A DNA stretch of 64,000 nucleotides from Nocardioides sp. Root682 (GCF_001427795.1 NZ_LMHJ01000003.1:674204-738203); one strand, 5' to 3'. Positions 34,655 to 43,617 are shown, counted from the stretch's first letter. Notes: a model not told the origin generated them from the letters alone. A program made the numbers and translations.

Positions 34655-36692
34655 GTACCTGCGGTACGGCGGCGGCGACCCCCTCGCCCCGCCGGTCGAC
34701 ATCGCCGAGGCGCTCGACGCGATCGGCGAGGACGTGATGGCCGGCTACAGCCCCGAACGGGCGATGCGGGAGTTCCTGCGACGTGGCGGCCGGGACCAGT
34801 CCGGGCTGGACGACCTCGCCCGCCGGGTGGCCGAGCGCCGCCGCGACCTGTTGCAGCGCAACAACCTTGACGGCACCCTGCAGGAGGTCCGCGAGCTGCT
34901 GGAGAAGGCAGTCCTCGAGGAGCGCAAGCAGCTCGCCCGCGACGCCATGATGGACGACGGCGACCGGGCCTTCCGCGAGATGCGCCTGCAGGACCTGCCG
35001 GACTCACCGGCAGCAGCGGTCACCGAGCTCGGTGACTATGACTGGCAGTCCAGCGAGGCCCGCGAGGCCTTCGAGCAGATCAAGGACCTGCTGGGCCGCG
35101 AGCTGCTGGACCAGCGGTTCGCCGGGATGAAGCAGACCCTCGAGAACGCCACCGAGCAGGACCGGCAGGCGATCAACGAGATGCTGTCGGACCTCAACGA
35201 CCTGCTCGAGAAGCACGCTGCCGGCGAGGACACTCCTGAGGACTTCCAGGAGTTCATGGACAAGCACGGAGAGCACTTCCCGGAGGACCCGCAGTCGATC
35301 GACGAGCTCCTGGACACGCTCGCCCAGCGGTCGGCCGCCGCCCAGCGGATGCTCAACTCGATGACACCCGAGCAGCGCGACGAGCTCATGCAGCTCTCCG
35401 CGCAGGCCTTCGGGTCACCCGCGCTGATGGACCAGCTCGACCGCCTCGACCAGAACCTGATGGACCTGCGGCCCGGCGAGGACTGGGGAGGATCGGAGCA
35501 GTTCGGTGAAGGGGGGAACGGCCTCGGGCTGGGTGACGGCACCGGCGTCCTCCAGGACCTCGCCGACCTCGACGCCCTGGCCGACCAGCTCTCCCAGGGG
35601 TACGGCGGCGCGCGGCTCGACGACATCGACCTCGACAAGCTCGCGCGGCAGCTCGGCAACGAGGCGGCGGTCGACGCGCGCAAGCTGAAGGAGCTCGAGC
35701 AGGCGCTGCGCCAGTCGGGTGCCATGGAGCGGAGCTTCGACGGCGAGCTGCGGCTGACGCCGAAGGCGATGCGCCAGCTCGGCAAGGCCCTGCTGCGCGA
35801 CGTCGCGCAGAAGCTGTCCGGGCGACAGGGCCAACGCGACCTGCGCCAGGCAGGTGCTGCCGGCGAGCTGTCCGGCGCGACGCGACCGTGGGCCTTCGGT
35901 GACACCGAGCCGTGGGACATCCCGCGCACGATGCTCAACGGTGTCATCAGGCGCGCCTCGGTGGTTGAGGTGCGAGCGCCAGCGAGCCTCGAAACCTCCG
36001 GGCCAGCGATCCGCCTGTCGATCGAGGACGTCGAGGTCTCCGAGACCGAGGCCCGCACGCAGGCGGCCGTGGCGCTGTGCGTCGACACGTCGTTCTCGAT
36101 GGCGATGGACGGTCGCTGGGTGCCGATGAAGCAGACCGCGCTGGCCCTGCACACCCTGATCGGGTCGCGGTTCCGCGGTGACAGCCTCGAGCTGATCGGC
36201 TTCGGGCGGCACGCCGAGACCATGCAGATCGAGCAGCTCACGGCGCTGGACGCGAAGTGGGCCAAGGGCACCAACCTCCATCACGCCCTGCTGCTGGCCA
36301 ACCGGCACTTCCGCAAGCACCCGAACGCCCAGCCCGTGCTGCTCATCGTCACCGACGGCGAGCCCACCTCCCACCTCGAGTCGAGCGGCGACATCTTCTT
36401 CTCCTACCCGCCGCACCCGATGACGATCGCGCTGGCGGTCCGCGAGCTCGACAACGCGCAGCGGCTCGGCGCCCAGACCACCTTCTTCCGGCTCGGCGAG
36501 GACCCCGGGCTGGCCCGCTTCATCGAGTCGATGGCCCGTCGCGTGGACGGGTCGGTCATCGCTCCCGAAGAGGGCGACCTCGGGGCCGCGGTCGTCGGTT
36601 CGTACCTCGGGTCACGACGCGGTGCCCGGGCCGCTGGCGGCCCGGGCACTTATCGCGACTTCTTCGGCTCACGTGGATTCTGGGCCGGCTGA
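34647..36692 (+). CDS. VWA-domain partner protein of the AAA+ ATPase
   Basis: A 681-residue protein. Residues 1-430 are mostly helical and acidic and probably form a docking platform. The C-terminal VWA domain (about 470-670) has a complete MIDAS start DTSFS (Asp480, Ser482, Ser484) and later the Thr/Asp site in IVTDGEPTSH. Residues 437-452 (RASVVEVRAPASLETS) are encoded by a dispersed 38-bp repeat inserted in frame, just before the VWA domain. The ATG overlaps the ATPase stop by 8 bp, so the two are made together. Confidence 0.88.
   Translation: MARYLRYGGGDPLAPPVDIAEALDAIGEDVMAGYSPERAMREFLRRGGRDQSGLDDLARRVAERRRDLLQRNNLDGTLQEVRELLEKAVLEERKQLARDAMMDDGDRAFREMRLQDLPDSPAAAVTELGDYDWQSSEAREAFEQIKDLLGRELLDQRFAGMKQTLENATEQDRQAINEMLSDLNDLLEKHAAGEDTPEDFQEFMDKHGEHFPEDPQSIDELLDTLAQRSAAAQRMLNSMTPEQRDELMQLSAQAFGSPALMDQLDRLDQNLMDLRPGEDWGGSEQFGEGGNGLGLGDGTGVLQDLADLDALADQLSQGYGGARLDDIDLDKLARQLGNEAAVDARKLKELEQALRQSGAMERSFDGELRLTPKAMRQLGKALLRDVAQKLSGRQGQRDLRQAGAAGELSGATRPWAFGDTEPWDIPRTMLNGVIRRASVVEVRAPASLETSGPAIRLSIEDVEVSETEARTQAAVALCVDTSFSMAMDGRWVPMKQTALALHTLIGSRFRGDSLELIGFGRHAETMQIEQLTALDAKWAKGTNLHHALLLANRHFRKHPNAQPVLLIVTDGEPTSHLESSGDIFFSYPPHPMTIALAVRELDNAQRLGAQTTFFRLGEDPGLARFIESMARRVDGSVIAPEEGDLGAAVVGSYLGSRRGARAAGGPGTYRDFFGSRGFWAG
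35959..35996 (-). repeat. dispersed 38-bp repeat inserted inside a VWA gene
   Basis: It starts CGGTGGTTGAGGTGCGAG and ends GAGCCTCGAAACC. It is the reverse complement of the element at 31043-31079 with a 2-3-bp change in the centre. It keeps the VWA frame open, encoding SVVEVRAPASLET between the helical part and the MIDAS domain. Confidence 0.75.
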
Positions 36693-36711
36693 GTCATTTC
36701 TCGGCCACCGC

Positions 36712-37929
36712 TCAGGGCTTGGCCTCGTACCAGGCCTTGAGGAGCACGCCGCACTGCGTGCCCGAGGTCATCTCGGAGTTGACCAGCAACGTGGCCTGGG
36801 TGCCGTCGTCGAAGGTCATCGCGCAGGTGTGCAGCTGCGGCTGGTTGTCGCCGATCAGGTCACCGCCGTGCCAGTAGGCACCCGGCGAGCGCCAGTTGTC
36901 GGCCTCGCCGTTGGCCGGGCCGCCGTACTGGCCACCGTCGCCGCCGTTGGAGTCCTCGTTCCAGCCCGCGCGCTGCTCGTCCATCCAGTCCAGGTCGGCC
37001 TGGGAGATGATCGCGCCGGAACGGAGCTTGCTGAGGTACTGCACGAGCTGGGCCGAGGACATCGCCAGGCCGCGGGCTCCGGCGCACTCCTCGGTGCCGG
37101 TGCCGAGGACCTTGCCCTTGGACGCCTGGGTGGAGTTGATCGCATACGAACGCACGCCGGTCGTGGTGCCGGGGGCGATGCAGCCGATGCCACCGATCTG
37201 GGCGGGCTTGAAGACGAACTCGCGCACGTACTCCAGGACGTACGACGTGTGGTTGGCCGCGTTGACGGTGATCTCCTCGGCGGCGTTGGTGTACTTCTTG
37301 CCGCCGCTGCGGTTCCACAGCTCGGCGTTGACGATCCGCAGGATGGCGAAGTTGGCGTTCTTGTAGGAGCGCTGCGAGTCGACGACCGTGCCGTTGGCGA
37401 CGATGGTCTGCATCGCGTTCCAGCCGTTGTTGCTCGGCGGGTTGGCCATCGCGGTGATCGCCTGGTTGAGGCCGGAGGTGTGCGTGAGCAGGTGCCGGAA
37501 CTTCACCTGCTTGAACTTGCTGACGTCCCAGGTCTTCGGCAGGTAGGGCCACACCAGCGTCTCGGGAGTCAGGCCGTTGCGGCGCAGCAGCTTCATCGTG
37601 GCGACGGCGGTGACGTTCTTGGTGACGCTGGCGAGCTCCATCTGCATGGAGGCCTGCATCGGGACCGGGACCCCGTTGTTGTCGGCGGCCGAAACGGCGA
37701 AGCCACCCTCGTCGGCTGCCTTGAGGGTGCCGTTCTGGGAGATGGAGAGCTGCCAGCCGAACGCCTTGCCCTGCATCTGGGCGGCGACGGAGGCGCGCAT
37801 CTCGGCGACGCTGGCCTGGGTGTTGGCGAAGACGCCCTCTTCGGCGTGGGCGGCGGACGCATTCCCCAGGGCCAGTGGCAGGGAGGCGGCGGCGAGGGCC
37901 AGGGTGGCGGCGGTGCGGCGCAGGTTCAT
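36712..37929 (-). CDS. secreted beta-lactamase-fold serine hydrolase
   Basis: A 405-residue exported enzyme of the class C/esterase group. A clear signal peptide ends near AHA (residue 29). Catalytic motifs are Ser101-x-x-Lys104 (SVTK), Tyr189-Lys-Asn191 (YKN) and a late HGG (YWHGGDLIG). It has a normal length. The conserved LASVTKNVTAVATMKLLRRN and HLLTHTSGLN segments match penicillin-binding-protein-like esterases and D-amino-acid hydrolases rather than true beta-lactamases. AAGGAG precedes the ATG. The gene stands alone, with an unusually AT-rich gap on its upstream side. Confidence 0.88.
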   Translation of the reverse strand: MNLRRTAATLALAAASLPLALGNASAAHAEEGVFANTQASVAEMRASVAAQMQGKAFGWQLSISQNGTLKAADEGGFAVSAADNNGVPVPMQASMQMELASVTKNVTAVATMKLLRRNGLTPETLVWPYLPKTWDVSKFKQVKFRHLLTHTSGLNQAITAMANPPSNNGWNAMQTIVANGTVVDSQRSYKNANFAILRIVNAELWNRSGGKKYTNAAEEITVNAANHTSYVLEYVREFVFKPAQIGGIGCIAPGTTTGVRSYAINSTQASKGKVLGTGTEECAGARGLAMSSAQLVQYLSKLRSGAIISQADLDWMDEQRAGWNEDSNGGDGGQYGGPANGEADNWRSPGAYWHGGDLIGDNQPQLHTCAMTFDDGTQATLLVNSEMTSGTQCGVLLKAWYEAKP

Positions 37930-38072
37930 CGGAGTTGCTCCTTCAGTTGATGGGCCAGTCGGTGTGTTTGGCTCGGTGACTGTTGGAGCAGCGGGGCAGG
38001 GCGAATCTTGCAACTTTGTGGACAACGATTTGCATTTGTTTGTCGCCGGGGTGGTCGGGCACCCATCACTGC

Positions 38073-38663
38073 ATGAATGAAGCGAATCCCGGGCGCTTTC
38101 ATCGCGTCGATCCCGTTGTCCTAGACGACGACCCGTTCTGGTCCGTCGTACGACGTCGTCACCCCGAGGTCGACGTCGTCCTCCTTCCTGCTGAGCCGCC
38201 TGCTGAGCCGCCTGCCGAGCCGCCGGCGGATGCCCAGGGCGGCAACGCCTCTGCCGACCAGGCGCGGGGGGCTGCCGACGCCGTTCTGGAGGTGTGGCGT
38301 GGCCTGCGTCCCCTGCTGGCCGGGGACGGGCCGCTGGCGCCTCCGAGTGTCCGCTGGCGAGCCGGCATGGGACAGAGCTCACTGGTCCTGAGGAAGGCGC
38401 TCACCGGGGTCGCGCAGGACGAGGGCACCAACCTCCTGCTGAGCTGCCTGCTCCACCTGGGCGAGCAGGGCTGGGCTCTGCATCCGGGAGCGAGGGACGG
38501 CCTCCCGATGCTGCGAGCGACGGATGGACAGGTGGCGGTCGAGGCGGTTGCCGGTCCGGGGGCCACCGTCGTGACGCTCACGAGCGTCCCGTTGCGGGTC
38601 TCCGCCGACGTCGCACAGGTCGTCAAGGACGAGGTCCGGGCAGAGGTGGCGTCATGGCAGTGA
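38073..38663 (+). CDS. unknown protein, first gene of the WXG/DUF1023 cassette
   Basis: A 196-residue soluble protein with no signal or membrane helix. Three AEPP units encoded by 12-bp tandem repeats lie near residues 40-53. The rest is a mixed alpha/beta region, with LRKALTGVAQDEGTNLLLSCLLHLGEQGW and a valine-rich tail. It overlaps the WXG100-like gene by 10 bp and is transcribed with it, so it may be the chaperone or adaptor of a secreted effector, in the way EspG-type proteins act in ESX systems (inference; I do not see an EspG signature). Confidence 0.65.
   Translation: MNEANPGRFHRVDPVVLDDDPFWSVVRRRHPEVDVVLLPAEPPAEPPAEPPADAQGGNASADQARGAADAVLEVWRGLRPLLAGDGPLAPPSVRWRAGMGQSSLVLRKALTGVAQDEGTNLLLSCLLHLGEQGWALHPGARDGLPMLRATDGQVAVEAVAGPGATVVTLTSVPLRVSADVAQVVKDEVRAEVASWQ
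38190..38225 (+). repeat. three 12-bp tandem repeats encoding AEPP
   Basis: GCTGAGCCGCCT occurs twice and a third copy differs at two bases (GCCGAGCCGCCG). The frame is kept, so copy number can change without disrupting the gene. Confidence 0.7.
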
Positions 38664-38980
38664 CCATTGACGTCCCGGCGGGCGTCCTGACTGCCGCCAA
38701 GGTCGCCTGGGACGACGCTGCCGACGGACTCGACGGTGCATGGCGGCGGCTGGGCAAGGCATCGACGAGCGGCTTCGCGCCGACGGTGGTCTCTGCTGTC
38801 GAGGCGTTCCAGACGACCTGGACCGACGAGCTCAAGCGGCGCGCGGAGGCAGCCCAGGACAACAGCGACGCACTCGTCGAGGTGAACGGTGGCTTCGAGT
38901 TCGTCGACGTCGCGGCGGCGGAGAAGGCGCGTGCGCTCCTCGGCTGGGTTCACCGCGCCGCACCGATCGGGGAACGCTGA
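38654..38980 (+). CDS. WXG100/ESX-like small helical protein
   Basis: A 108-residue protein, almost entirely helical, with an N-terminal AVTIDVPAGVLTAAKVAW, a conserved Trp in the first helix (DGLDGAWRRLG), and a following long amphipathic helix (VEAFQTTWTDELKRRAEAAQDN). Size and helix-hairpin layout fit the WXG100 superfamily that is exported by type VII (ESX) systems. It shares start/stop bases with both neighbours (TGATG at its end), so it is probably made in fixed proportion with the large DUF1023 protein. No secretion ATPase is encoded nearby. Confidence 0.65.
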   Translation: MAVTIDVPAGVLTAAKVAWDDAADGLDGAWRRLGKASTSGFAPTVVSAVEAFQTTWTDELKRRAEAAQDNSDALVEVNGGFEFVDVAAAEKARALLGWVHRAAPIGER

Positions 38981-40794
38981 TGGTGACCATCGAGCTGCCC
39001 GCCCCGGTCGACGCGATCCCCGCGCTGGAGTCCTCCTCGACGAGGGCGGCCACGTTCGCCAACAACCTGCGGGCGGTGACGGTGCAGGTCAAGGACGTCC
39101 AGGCGTGGGCCGAGTCCCAAGGTGTCCCCGAAGGTTGGCAGGGCGATGCCCGGGAGGCCGCCGAGCACGGGACGACGCGCTTTGCGCGGAGGGTCGACGT
39201 GTCCGAGGCGGCGCTGGAGCGGGCCATCACGGCCACTGACCGGTTCGAGGACCGGCTCGTGACCCTCGGTACCCGCCGATCGGCCTTGGTCACCCGCCGC
39301 ACCGAGCTGAACGACGACATCGAGACTCTTCGCGCCGAGATCGCGGGCAACGAAGCGGTCCCGGTCAACGTCGATGCCTGGGAGCTGCGGGCAGGTCGGC
39401 TCCGCGGGCGGGCCACCGGCCTGATCGACGACATCACGGTGTGGAGCGGGGACGCGGCCGACGCCGAGGACCAGTTCGTGCGGGCGTTGCAGGGTGTCGA
39501 CGAGATCGCCGAGGGTCGTCGCGCCGCGAGCGATCCCGATCGACCCGATCCCGACCAGCTCGGCCGCGCCTTCGACCGCCGGGTCGGCGATCCGGTGGCG
39601 CTGGCCGCGTGGTGGCGCACCCTGTCCCGCGCCCAGAAGCAGGCGCTGATGGCCGAGCGTCCCCACGACGTCGGCAACGCCGACGGGATCCCGGTGAGCG
39701 ATCGTGACGAGGCGAACCGTGCTGCGGTCTACAGCGACATCGACCGGCTCACCCGTCAGGAGGCGGATGGCGAGCTGACCGACGAGGAGCGCGCCGTCCT
39801 GGCGAACGCCGAGGTGATCCGCGAGGAGCTCAATGACCGGCTGGACGACATCGATCCACGCACCGGCGAGCACCTGGTGCACGTGATCGTCTACAAGCCC
39901 GGCGAGCACGGCGGCGACGGCGGTGTCGCGATCAGCTTCGGTGACCCCGACCGGGCCGACCACGTGTCGGTCAACGTGCCCGGCCTGACGTCGGAGACGT
40001 CGAGCCTGCCCGGCAACCTCGACAGGAGCGGAGACCTGCACGACGCGGCCACCGCCCAGACGAACGGTTCGGTCGCCACCGTCTTCTGGCTCGACTACGA
40101 CGCTCCCAGTGGCAATCCGTTCGGCAGCTTCGACGACCTGGGCGACTTCGGGTCGGTCATCGGTCCGGGGGCGGCCGACCGCGGTGGTGAACGGTTCTCC
40201 GACTTCATCGACGGGCTTCGTGCCTCCGACGAGGGTGAGCGGGCCCATCTGACGGCCATCGGTCACAGCTACGGGTCCACGACCGTGGGCCACGCCCTCC
40301 AGGACGGCCTTCCCGTCGACGACGCCATCCTGATCGGCAGTCCGGGCGTCCCCGAGTACACCGCCGCGGAGCTGACCGACGCGGACGTCTGGGTGGGAGC
40401 CAAGGACAACGACCCGGTGTCGCTCCTGGGCGCCGAGGACGGTCCGGGGACGCTGGGTGGCGACCCTGCCCAGGAGTCGTTCGGCGGCAGCAGGTTCGAG
40501 ACAGGGGACGGCTCGTCACGGATCCAGGACGCGCTCGACAACCACACGTCCTACTTCGAGGGCGAGGCACTGGAGAACATGGGAGCCATCGTGGTCGACC
40601 AGGACGACAACGTCACCCACGACGAGGAGCGAGAGCGATGGACCGACGAGGGCCACTACCAGACGTTGCCCGAGTACCTCGTGGAGTCATCGGTCAAGGG
40701 AGCAGGAGGATCGATCGTGGACGGAGTCGAGTCATGGGGCGAGGGATTCGTGGACTCCTTGTCGAGGGGTTTCGGGCCGGGGAGGTTCCTCTGA
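38980..40794 (+). CDS. WXG-DUF1023 alpha/beta hydrolase, candidate secreted effector
   Basis: A 604-residue protein with two parts. The first 180 residues are helical, with a WXG-type Trp53-Gln-Gly55 (EGWQGDAREAAEH), as in type VII substrates. The rest is the DUF1023 family (WWRTLSRAQKQALMAERPHDVGNADGIPV...), an alpha/beta hydrolase with nucleophile Ser430 in AIGHSYGSTT and a likely catalytic His522 in DNHTSYF. Acidic Asp at about 478-483 (DNDPV) may complete the triad. A lipase, esterase or peptidase activity is likely. It has no Sec signal. The stop shares a base with the lipoprotein that follows. Confidence 0.85.
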   Translation: MVTIELPAPVDAIPALESSSTRAATFANNLRAVTVQVKDVQAWAESQGVPEGWQGDAREAAEHGTTRFARRVDVSEAALERAITATDRFEDRLVTLGTRRSALVTRRTELNDDIETLRAEIAGNEAVPVNVDAWELRAGRLRGRATGLIDDITVWSGDAADAEDQFVRALQGVDEIAEGRRAASDPDRPDPDQLGRAFDRRVGDPVALAAWWRTLSRAQKQALMAERPHDVGNADGIPVSDRDEANRAAVYSDIDRLTRQEADGELTDEERAVLANAEVIREELNDRLDDIDPRTGEHLVHVIVYKPGEHGGDGGVAISFGDPDRADHVSVNVPGLTSETSSLPGNLDRSGDLHDAATAQTNGSVATVFWLDYDAPSGNPFGSFDDLGDFGSVIGPGAADRGGERFSDFIDGLRASDEGERAHLTAIGHSYGSTTVGHALQDGLPVDDAILIGSPGVPEYTAAELTDADVWVGAKDNDPVSLLGAEDGPGTLGGDPAQESFGGSRFETGDGSSRIQDALDNHTSYFEGEALENMGAIVVDQDDNVTHDEERERWTDEGHYQTLPEYLVESSVKGAGGSIVDGVESWGEGFVDSLSRGFGPGRFL

Positions 40795-41291
40795 TGCGGG
40801 GCCGGGCTGTCGCGGCCGGCCTGGTGACGGCTGCCTGCCTGTCGGCCTGCAGCGGTGACCCCGAAGCCGAACGGAAGGATGTCGAAGCCGTGGAAGAGCG
40901 GGCGCTGGCCGCGGTGGACGGCGTCGTGCACGAGGTCGCCGAGCTGAATCGCCTGGAGTTCCTCAGCGGCACTCACGAGTTCGGCACGTGCGGTGAGAGC
41001 TACGCACCCGGCGGTGTCATCCACCGGGTGTCGCTGCACCTCGGACAGGCGGACGAGTCGGCCGAGGCCATGGTCGACGTGGCGGCGGGCGCCCTCGAGG
41101 CCGACGGGTGGACGGTCGAGCGCGCGGACAACACCGCGATCATCGAGGGCATCAAGGACGAGAACACCGTCCGGTTCCACTTCGGTCCCGCGGGCACGGA
41201 GGTCGAGATCACCTCGTCCTGCGTCGAGACCTCCGACGACCTGGCCGACGAGTACCAGGACCAGGGATCCGCCGACCTGACGTGGAAGTAG
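40794..41291 (+). CDS. small lipoprotein, candidate immunity protein
   Basis: A 165-residue lipoprotein with lipobox LSAC (about residue 20) and an acidic mature domain of alternating strands and helices (HEFGTCGESYAPGGV and FHFGPAGTEVEITSSC give two Cys likely to pair). It is translationally coupled to the DUF1023 effector gene by TGATG. By position it could protect the producing cell's surface from the hydrolase, or help its release (inference); the sequence matches no immunity family I can name. Confidence 0.65.
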   Translation: MRGRAVAAGLVTAACLSACSGDPEAERKDVEAVEERALAAVDGVVHEVAELNRLEFLSGTHEFGTCGESYAPGGVIHRVSLHLGQADESAEAMVDVAAGALEADGWTVERADNTAIIEGIKDENTVRFHFGPAGTEVEITSSCVETSDDLADEYQDQGSADLTWK

Positions 41292-41318
41292 TGCGGTGAG
41301 GCCGTAGGGTCGGTCGCG

Positions 41319-42098
41319 ATGAGCGACCTGAGCCTGACCGTCCTGGCGCTCCTGGCGCTGGCGGCGTTGACGGCCGGTTTCGTCGACGCTGTCGTCGGTG
41401 GCGGCGGTCTCGTGCAGCTGCCCGCGCTGCTGCTCGGGCTGCCGGGCGCGAGTCCGGTGCAGATCCTGGCCACCAACAAGATCGCCTCGGTCTGCGGTAC
41501 GGCGGCGAGCTCGGCGACGTACTACCGCCGGATCCGCCCGGATCCGAAGACCTTCGGCCCGTTGATGCTGCTGGCACTGGCGGGTGCCTTCACCGGCGCG
41601 CTCGCCGCATCGAAGATCCCGCGGGAGGCCTTCGAGCCGATCGTGCTGATGGCCCTGGTCGCCGTCGGCGCCTACGTCGTGCTGCGCCCGAAGATGGGCG
41701 AGGAGACCGAGCTCCGGTTCGACGGCCACCGCCACCTGGCCGCGGCGATGGGGGTCGGCTTCGTGATCGGTCTGTACGACGGCATCCTCGGCCCTGGCAC
41801 GGGCAGCTTCTTCGTCTTCGCCCTCGTCGGCCTGATGGGCTACGACTTCCTGCAGGCATCGGCGAAGGCCAAGCTGGCCAACCTCGCGACCAACCTCGGT
41901 GCGCTGTTGCTGTTCATCCCGACGGGGGCAGTGATGTGGGACGTCGGCCTGATGATGGGCGCCTGCAACCTGGTCGGCGGCTACCTCGGAGCGCGCACGG
42001 CGGTGTCGCGGGGTGCGAAGTTCGTGCGGGTGTTCTTCATCGTGGTGGTCAGCGCCTTCATCGTCCGGATCGGCGGAGGCGTCCTCGGGATCTGGTGA
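41319..42098 (+). CDS. TSUP-family (TauE/SafE) membrane transporter
   Basis: A 259-residue membrane protein with about seven or eight hydrophobic segments in two halves, the typical double-DUF81 layout. The first half opens GFVDAVVGGGGLVQLPALLLGLPG, a hallmark of the family, and the second has GLYDGILGPGTGSFFVFALVGL. The family includes sulfite, taurine and sulfoacetate exporters. No sulfur-metabolism gene adjoins it, so the substrate is undetermined. Confidence 0.9.
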   Translation: MSDLSLTVLALLALAALTAGFVDAVVGGGGLVQLPALLLGLPGASPVQILATNKIASVCGTAASSATYYRRIRPDPKTFGPLMLLALAGAFTGALAASKIPREAFEPIVLMALVAVGAYVVLRPKMGEETELRFDGHRHLAAAMGVGFVIGLYDGILGPGTGSFFVFALVGLMGYDFLQASAKAKLANLATNLGALLLFIPTGAVMWDVGLMMGACNLVGGYLGARTAVSRGAKFVRVFFIVVVSAFIVRIGGGVLGIW

Positions 42099-42113
42099 CG
42101 CGGCCGGGGCCGG

Positions 42114-43475
42114 TCAGTCCTTCCGGGGTGCGACGGCCACGAAGCCCGGCAGGAACTCCTCCATCAGTGCGCGGAACGGTGCCTCGGCCCCCAGCTGACT
42201 GAGCACGCCCACGCCGCCGAGCCAGGTGCGGTGGATCAGGACGTACGACGGAGGCAGGTTGAGCTTGATCGAGACGGTGTACGCCGGGTCCTTCGGGTTG
42301 TTGATCCGCTGGAACTGCTCGCGCATCCACTCCCGGCTGAACCGGAACCGATCGACCAGGGTCGGCTCGACGAACGGTGAGAGGTAGTCCATCAACAGCT
42401 GCGGATCGAGGTTGATCCGCTCCTTCAGGAAGCCCTCCTCGCGCAACCCGGCGATCAGGGCATCTCCGTCGCCGGCCGCGCACAGGGAGATCAGCCGACC
42501 CATCGGCGCGGGCAGTCCGCGCTGGGGGAGACGGGCGACCGAACCGTAGTCGAGCACGCCCATCCGTCCGGGAGAGCCGTCCTCGTTCGGGATCACGCGG
42601 AAGTTCCCCGGGTGCGGGTCGGCGTGCAGGAGGCCGGTGCGCGCAGGTCCGGAGAACAGGAAGCGGGTGAAGATCTCGCCGTAGTGGTCGCGCTCCTCGG
42701 GCGTGCCTGCAGAGATGACGGTCGCGAGCGAGCCGGCCGAGTCCAGCCACTCCGTGACCAGCACCCGAGGACCAACCGCCACTAGGTCCGGTACGACGAT
42801 CTGTGGGTCGCCGTGGAAGGTCGCCGCGAACACCCGCTGCGCCTCGGCCTCGAGCTCGTAGTCGAGCTCCTCGCGCGCCCGCGCCTGGACCTCCTCGACG
42901 AGCGGCTTCATGTCCACGCCCGGGATCAGCGGCCCGATCGCACGGGCGGCCCGCGCGAGGGTGCGCAGGTCGGACATCAGGGCCTCGCCGGCGTTGGGGT
43001 ACTGCACCTTCACGGCGACCCGGCGCTCGGTCCCGTCGGCGTCACGCCACCTGCCCTCGTGGACCTGGCCGATCGAGGCGGCCGCGGTGGGGGCGCCGTC
43101 CAGCCAGACCAGTTTCTGCTTCCAGTCCTCGCCGAGGTCCTCGGCGAGGATGTTGCGCACGGTCTGGGTCGGCATCGGGGGAGCGGAGTCCTGCAGCCGG
43201 GTCAGGTGCTCGCGGTACGGCGCCGCCATCTCCTCCGGCAGTGCCGCCTCGAGCACCGACAACGCCTGGCCGAACTTCATCGCTCCGCCCTTGAGCTCCC
43301 CGAGGGTGCGGAACAGCTGCTCGGCCGTGCGCTGCTGGATGTCGCTCATCACGGCCTCGGCAGATGCCCCGCCCATCCGCTTGCCGAAGCCGATCGCGGA
43401 CCGGCCCGCGTAGCTCAGCGGCAGGGCCGCCAGACGTGCGGTGCGCGCCGCGGCCTTGCGGGGAAGATCAGCCAT
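42114..43475 (-). CDS. UbiB/ABC1-family atypical kinase
   Basis: A 453-residue protein of the AarF/UbiB/ADCK family. The N terminus carries the family's KxGQ motif (GGAMKFGQALSVL, about 70) and the Ala-rich nucleotide loop AAASIGQVHEG (about 130), followed by the catalytic Lys in RRVAVKVQYP, the HADPHPGNF catalytic loop (about 300) and the DYGS metal-binding segment. Length is normal. UbiB-like proteins assist quinone synthesis or lipid homeostasis, but actinobacteria use menaquinone and the role here is unclear. No quinone gene is close by. Confidence 0.9.
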   Translation of the reverse strand: MADLPRKAAARTARLAALPLSYAGRSAIGFGKRMGGASAEAVMSDIQQRTAEQLFRTLGELKGGAMKFGQALSVLEAALPEEMAAPYREHLTRLQDSAPPMPTQTVRNILAEDLGEDWKQKLVWLDGAPTAAASIGQVHEGRWRDADGTERRVAVKVQYPNAGEALMSDLRTLARAARAIGPLIPGVDMKPLVEEVQARAREELDYELEAEAQRVFAATFHGDPQIVVPDLVAVGPRVLVTEWLDSAGSLATVISAGTPEERDHYGEIFTRFLFSGPARTGLLHADPHPGNFRVIPNEDGSPGRMGVLDYGSVARLPQRGLPAPMGRLISLCAAGDGDALIAGLREEGFLKERINLDPQLLMDYLSPFVEPTLVDRFRFSREWMREQFQRINNPKDPAYTVSIKLNLPPSYVLIHRTWLGGVGVLSQLGAEAPFRALMEEFLPGFVAVAPRKD

Positions 43476-43517
43476 GACGCCATTGTCCTGATCGCCGCAA
43501 GCGTGGGCGCCCGTGGT

Positions 43518-43533
43518 CGTGGTCTGGACCAGT
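43518..43533. promoter_or_regulatory. DasR-like dyad upstream of the carboxypeptidase gene
   Basis: CGTGGTCTGGACCAGT matches the DasR/dre consensus AGTGGTCTAGACCACT at 13 of 16 positions, with perfect TGGTC and GACCA arms. It lies about 85 bp before the secreted carboxypeptidase. Just downstream, TTGACATG occurs twice 9 bp apart (from 43546), one of which may be the -35. GntR-type DasR responds to aminosugars in Streptomyces. Confidence 0.4.
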
Positions 43534-43617
43534 GCAGTACCTCTTTTGACATGGTTGACATGTTCGCCGGGTCGCAGAAAGGTGGGGAGGACCTACACCC
43601 GCCCAGGGGGCACGCAC

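Noticed and set aside
37930..38072. AT-richer gap upstream of the beta-lactamase-fold gene as a foreign insertion
   Set aside because: It is too short and has no repeats or integration marks; it probably just holds the promoters of the two divergent genes.
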